A stretch of 64,000 nucleotides of DNA from Lacrimispora saccharolytica. Its GTDB lineage: Bacteria; Bacillota; Clostridia; Lachnospirales; Lachnospiraceae. Numbering within the stretch: the first letter of the stretch is position 1; each line of letters begins with the position of its first letter. The stretch covers positions 1 to 64,000 of the forward strand of contig JACJJN010000011.1 in the NCBI GenBank assembly GCA_016899975.1, given 5' to 3'. The notes below the pieces were generated by a model that did no database searches, was not told the origin of the DNA, and was given only the letters and a program-made list of their open reading frames with translations. Below, piece by piece: positions 59,893-64,000 of this stretch. A program made the position numbers and the translations under genes.

Positions 59893-61887
59893 GTGTTAAG
59901 AGTAAATTTTAAATCTTACGGAAATTATATCGTTGATAGTTTATATCAGTGGGATAAGAATCAGGTACTCGAGATCGAAGGATTGGCTCTCGAAGTTGTC
60001 CCGGAAATTCATTTTTCGAATATGAATATGATACGATCTATTGTAAAGCAAGCTACTATTGAGGATGGAATTATTAAAGTAGATATTCCGAACTCATTGT
60101 TACAACAGCCGCTTTTTATTACTGCTTATATCGGAATATATGATAATGAAAAATTCAATACGATCGAAACCGTTATTATCCCGGTGATCCCTAGGACAAA
60201 GCCGGAAGATTATGTTCTCGAAAACGATACGGAAGTTTATTCTTTCGTAAAATTGGAAAACGAGCTTGTTAATAAAGTTAATTATGATGAATTTAACCGT
60301 ATAATTAACATCGAACGTGAAAGAATTAATAACTTAACTAAACTCGACCCTGGTAGTACAACAGGTGATGCTGAGTTAACAGATATTCGAATCGGATACA
60401 ATGGTAAAATGTACGGAAACGCCGGAGAAGCGGTAAGAACGCAAATTGGTTCACTTCACGACGAGATTGATATATTAAATCAAGGGGGATTAATCATTGA
60501 AGAGGAGTTTATAGGTCAACAAGTAAACAACTGGTTGGATGAACACCCTGAGGCGACTACTACAGTTCAGGATGATAGTATTGAAGAAATTAAGTTCACC
60601 GAAGAATTAAGAAAAAAAACGTTAAAAGATTATGTAACTCCCCAAATGTTTGGAGCTATTGGAGACGGAATTGCCGATGATACGACAGCAATACAAAATG
60701 CTATAAAATTTTGTGAAGAAAATCATAGAATTTTATACTTTCCTAATGGGGTGTATATTGTATCAGACACACTTATTTTATCACGTTCAATAGTATTAAC
60801 AGGGGCAACCTATCATTACGATGTGTTATCAAGCGATAATGTTTATACAGGACTTTCAATTTTGAAATGCGTTTCTGATAACAAAAAAACATTTATTGTG
60901 TCAGAAGATACAGCTTATGATGTATCTATTAGTTTTTTGATATTTTCCAGTGACTCGTACGCAGTAGAAGCTACTGGAGATATAGCAACAAAAGGAAATC
61001 CAAAAAAATATTACCGTTATAATTCTTCTGGTTATGAAGTTAATTGTTTAAATTTAGAAAAATCAATTAGAGCAAATATTAATAATTGCACTTTTAATGG
61101 TTTTTCTGGTTCTGGCATCATTACAGGACAACACAGGCATATAACGGATTGTTCTTTTACTCACTGTAATATTGGAATAAATGTTTCAAATTATGACAAT
61201 CTTATACATCATTGTTGGTTTAGATTTTGTTCTCTTGGCATTTACACAGAAAAAAATAATACGATTTTCCTTTCTGATAGTTGGTTCGATCAAATAGAAC
61301 AAATAGCAATTAAGAACATTGGCGGTGGATTTATGTTGATAAGTAACTGCGAATTTGATTTGATAGAATACTGCGCTATTTATTCTAAATATTTATGGAA
61401 TTCATTTATTCAAGCAAGGCAAAGTAGATGTGGACTATATTACGGAGGTTTTGAGCCAAACGAAGTTCCAGAAGGAGAAGAGTATAAAGCGTGTTGTATA
61501 TATTCAGAAAGTGTATCAAGGGATAATAATTTTCAGATAAATGTACAAAGAAGGGAGATCAAAGAAGGATATGGAATCGCACCTTCTTTTTTCTTCCACG
61601 GAAACGGTTTGAATACATCAAATGTTATTTTGGATGTTGATTTAGATCATGTTGCGAAAAGTTGGCTTTTTGAAAATACAAATCTTTTGATTTCTGGAAA
61701 ACAGTATAAATCGAGATATACATTAAAATATAATAACACAGGGTGTACAACTAAAGATAACGATGATCCCAACGGAGCGTATTATAGTATAGATATCGGA
61801 GATATGTATATTTCAACTGGTGGAAAAATATACATAGCAGTAAAAGCGAATAGTAATTCAGATTGGGTGTTAATAGGGGAAAAGTAA
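59893..61887 (+). CDS. Phage tailspike / receptor-binding protein with pectate-lyase-like beta-helix
   Basis: 664 aa. The N-terminal about 95 residues look like a baseplate BppU-type domain ending IPRTKPEDYVL. A linker DPGSTTGDAELTDIRIGYNG common in phage fibres follows. From about 249 a beta-helix starts with TPQMFGAIGDGIADDTTAIQ. GTG start after AAGGAGG. It should sit on the virion and bind or cut surface glycan. Its base composition is clearly more AT-rich than its neighbours, and its position between HNH and terminase is unusual, so it looks recently acquired. Confidence 0.85.
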   Translation: MLRVNFKSYGNYIVDSLYQWDKNQVLEIEGLALEVVPEIHFSNMNMIRSIVKQATIEDGIIKVDIPNSLLQQPLFITAYIGIYDNEKFNTIETVIIPVIPRTKPEDYVLENDTEVYSFVKLENELVNKVNYDEFNRIINIERERINNLTKLDPGSTTGDAELTDIRIGYNGKMYGNAGEAVRTQIGSLHDEIDILNQGGLIIEEEFIGQQVNNWLDEHPEATTTVQDDSIEEIKFTEELRKKTLKDYVTPQMFGAIGDGIADDTTAIQNAIKFCEENHRILYFPNGVYIVSDTLILSRSIVLTGATYHYDVLSSDNVYTGLSILKCVSDNKKTFIVSEDTAYDVSISFLIFSSDSYAVEATGDIATKGNPKKYYRYNSSGYEVNCLNLEKSIRANINNCTFNGFSGSGIITGQHRHITDCSFTHCNIGINVSNYDNLIHHCWFRFCSLGIYTEKNNTIFLSDSWFDQIEQIAIKNIGGGFMLISNCEFDLIEYCAIYSKYLWNSFIQARQSRCGLYYGGFEPNEVPEGEEYKACCIYSESVSRDNNFQINVQRREIKEGYGIAPSFFFHGNGLNTSNVILDVDLDHVAKSWLFENTNLLISGKQYKSRYTLKYNNTGCTTKDNDDPNGAYYSIDIGDMYISTGGKIYIAVKANSNSDWVLIGEK

Positions 61888-61939
61888 ATTACTTAAATAT
61901 ATTTTTTAGGTATAAAACGAAATAAAGGAAGGTGAAAAT

Positions 61940-62425
61940 ATGGCCGGTCAAAGACAGCCGATCGAGCTTGTACTCGCTAAAGGAAATAAGCATTTAACAC
62001 AAAAAGAAATCGAGGAAAGAAAAAGCTCAGAGGTTAAACCTATTACCGATGATATTTCTCCTCCTCCATATCTCAATACCAAAAAGCAGAAAGAGGAATT
62101 TAATAAGATCGCTAATCAGCTTATGAAACTTAAGATCCTGGGAGAGACCGACGTCGATACATTGGCGCGATATATTCTTTCCCGGGATCTTTACGTTAAT
62201 CTGACTAAGCAAATCCGAAAGAAAAAGATCCTTGAAGATCCGATTCTCCTCGATAAGTACATGAAAAACCAGGATCGAGCGTTTCGCCAGTGTGACGTAT
62301 GCGCTAAGGCCCTGGGACTTACGATCTCGAGCCGGTGTAGATTAGTCGTCCCGGAGACTAAACAGGAAGTACCGAAAGAGAATAAGTTCAAAAAGTTTGA
62401 AAAGAGAGCGGTATCAGGTGATTAA
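61940..62425 (+). CDS. terS: Phage terminase small subunit, P27 family
   Basis: 161 aa. LVLAKGNKHLTQKEIEER at the start and the P27-type core PPYLNTKKQKEEFNKIANQL and LGETDVDTLARYI. Recognises phage DNA for packaging with the large subunit downstream. AAGGAAGGTG upstream. Confidence 0.88.
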   Translation: MAGQRQPIELVLAKGNKHLTQKEIEERKSSEVKPITDDISPPPYLNTKKQKEEFNKIANQLMKLKILGETDVDTLARYILSRDLYVNLTKQIRKKKILEDPILLDKYMKNQDRAFRQCDVCAKALGLTISSRCRLVVPETKQEVPKENKFKKFEKRAVSGD

Positions 62426-64000
62426 TGGGTACGCTCCGATTTACGATCGCGTTACTGAATACGCTCACAAGGTCGCCTCCGGGAAGATTACGGCCGGAGA
62501 ATTGCACGTTTTAGCGTGTAAACGTCACTTAAATGATCTGAAAAGACAGAGGACGGAAGAGTTTCCGTATTATTACGATCCGGCCAGGGCGACTGAGATC
62601 CTGGACTATGCCGAAACATTGACAATCGCCGAGGGATCAGAACCGAAACCGGTGAAACTGATTGACTCCCAGGCTTTCGATCTCGGCTGTACGTTTGGTT
62701 GGTTTAAGGTATCAAATAATAAGCGACGTTTCCGCCGCCGGTATAAGTCTATGGCAAGGCAGAATGGTAAGACCTTTGAAAATGGTATTATGGGTACCTA
62801 TATCGCCGGTTTCGGAGGTTACAATTACGGTAAACTCTTTACAGCGGCGACGAAAAAGCGACAAAGCCGCCTCGCCTGGGAGGAAATGTCAAAGTTTATC
62901 AATGCTGATCCGGATCTGAAAGAGTATTTCGACGTCAAAGATTATAAATCTATGATCGAGGCGCTCTCTACTCATTGCACGATCGAGGCATTATCCCGTG
63001 AGGGTGGCCTCGAGGATGGTTTCCGATCGATATATGCGTCGGTTGACGAGATCCATCAACATAAAGATAACAAAATCTATAAGGCCCTTTACAATGGTAC
63101 GAGGGCTTTAGACGAGACTCTCGTCTCTATGATTACCACAAGAGGCGATAAACTAAATAGTTTCTGTAAAGAAATGGACGATTACGCTATTAAGATCCTC
63201 CGCGGTTTGGCGACCGCTGAGGATTTTTTTATTGATATCTATTGTCTGGATCCTACAGACGATATCTGGGATCCGAAAAACTGGGTAAAAGCGAATCCGT
63301 TCATTTGTGCGCCTGGAAACGAGGCGAAATTTGAGGTCTTAAAGATGGACGCCCAGACCGCTAAGGATATGGGCGGCTCCGATCTGAGAGACTTTCTTAC
63401 AAAGTCGCTGAATATGTGGGTACAGAATACAGACGATCAGTTTATACACGCGGATCACTGGCAGAATTGCGGATCCGTCCGTAATCTGGAAGATTTCCGC
63501 GGCCGGGAGTGTTGGGTCGGCCTGGACTTATCATCCGGCGGAGACCTTACGACTTACGCTCTCGAGTTTCCGGACGGAGACAAATATTATTTTTACTCTC
63601 ATTCCTTTATGCCGAGAGGGCGGCTCGAGGAGCATATCGAAACCGATCTCGCTCCTTATGATCTATGGGAGTCTATGGAACTGATAACAGTAACCGGAGG
63701 ATCCACGGAGTTTAAAAATGATTATGGTTTCATAATTCAGGAACTCGCTAAGATCCGGGACGAGTACGAGCTTACTTTTCTCGGTATCGGTGTCGATCCT
63801 CACAATTTCGACGGAATCCGGGCCGATCTCGAGGCTTTCGGTTGTCCGGTCGTTATTATCGTCCAGTCTTGCAAGTCATTAAATGACGCGACGGTCGATA
63901 TCCGGCTTTTATGTAAGTCGGAAAAGCTCGAGTATAACAAGTTCAACGAGTTATTAACCTGGTCTTTTCTTAATGCTATGCTCGTCCGAAATTCATTCGA
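62397..64000 (+). CDS. terL: Phage terminase large subunit (partial, runs off the window)
   Basis: The frame is open from TTG 62397 to the window end (about 534 codons): KRERYQVINGYAPIYDRVTE onward. ATPase motifs are YKSMARQNGKT (Walker A-like), SIYASVDEIHQH (Walker B) and MITTRGD. The nuclease domain begins WVGLDLSSGGDLTTYALEF. TTG 62397 or GTG 62418 is the likely start; both overlap the small subunit gene. The 3' end is missing. Confidence 0.88.
   Translation, partial: MKRERYQVINGYAPIYDRVTEYAHKVASGKITAGELHVLACKRHLNDLKRQRTEEFPYYYDPARATEILDYAETLTIAEGSEPKPVKLIDSQAFDLGCTFGWFKVSNNKRRFRRRYKSMARQNGKTFENGIMGTYIAGFGGYNYGKLFTAATKKRQSRLAWEEMSKFINADPDLKEYFDVKDYKSMIEALSTHCTIEALSREGGLEDGFRSIYASVDEIHQHKDNKIYKALYNGTRALDETLVSMITTRGDKLNSFCKEMDDYAIKILRGLATAEDFFIDIYCLDPTDDIWDPKNWVKANPFICAPGNEAKFEVLKMDAQTAKDMGGSDLRDFLTKSLNMWVQNTDDQFIHADHWQNCGSVRNLEDFRGRECWVGLDLSSGGDLTTYALEFPDGDKYYFYSHSFMPRGRLEEHIETDLAPYDLWESMELITVTGGSTEFKNDYGFIIQELAKIRDEYELTFLGIGVDPHNFDGIRADLEAFGCPVVIIVQSCKSLNDATVDIRLLCKSEKLEYNKFNELLTWSFLNAMLVRNSF

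Noticed and set aside
37511-64000. Conjugative element rather than prophage
   Set aside because: A serine recombinase alone could fit either, but terminase genes, HNH, tailspike, antirepressor and late regulator identify a phage. No relaxase or type IV secretion gene is seen.

Overview
The window looks like a chromosome segment of an anaerobic, spore-forming Firmicute of the Clostridia, most like a Lachnospiraceae gut bacterium. The host part carries a YesM/YesN-type two-component system, a sugar ABC importer with a GH2 beta-mannosidase, a sigma-K gene and a TPP-riboswitch thiamine operon. The phage part carries a class III (oxygen-sensitive) ribonucleotide reductase, which fits an anaerobic host. 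Species cannot be fixed from sequence reading alone.

Host region, 1 to about 37,495. (1) 107-8,763 and on to 11,266: sensor kinase, AraC-type response regulator, sugar-binding lipoprotein, two permeases, Gfo/Idh/MocA oxidoreductase, TIM-barrel isomerase and beta-mannosidase. This reads as one mannoside uptake and breakdown locus with no importer ATPase of its own. (2) 11,295-14,844: threonine dehydrogenase, a kbl gene with an in-frame TAA at codon 11, and an M24 aminopeptidase. (3) 15,004-21,519: a heterodimeric ABC exporter and two divergent MATE transporters. (4) 21,584-26,345: TPP riboswitch then thiC-thiD-thiW-thiM-thiE, which makes the pyrimidine half of thiamine and salvages the thiazole half. 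(5) 26,396-35,973: Dus, a DUF362 protein, an amino-acid ABC importer, two envelope proteins, aspartate kinase and sigma-K. (6) 36,394-37,503: a comM/yifB gene cut in two by a prophage.

Prophage region, about 37,500 to the window end and beyond. A large serine recombinase sits at the left junction, pointing into the broken comM. Next come two Xre-type regulators; one has a clear divergent switch with three operator-like repeats around a strong promoter. A probable structured RNA and a BRO-N antirepressor follow. The early operon holds an SNF2-type helicase with an in-frame stop, a family B DNA polymerase joined in frame to an ERF annealing protein across an A8 tract, a YqaJ exonuclease, an SSB-like protein, VRR-NUC and HD proteins, a primase/SF3 helicase, NrdD/NrdG and a membrane-anchored dUTPase. 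A DUF1492-type late regulator, tRNA-Leu(UAA), HNH nuclease, a misplaced AT-rich beta-helix tailspike and the terminase genes start the late region. Terminase large subunit runs off the window.

The most unusual structure is a diverged inverted duplication of about 300-330 bp. One copy lies in front of the integrase gene and one in front of the late regulator. It contains 11-bp-period ATAACA repeats and TATCGAAA repeats, and both copies end 28 bp before the start codon they serve. The same TATCGAA half-site recurs next to a phage repressor and as palindromes before three phage genes, which suggests one regulatory network across the prophage.
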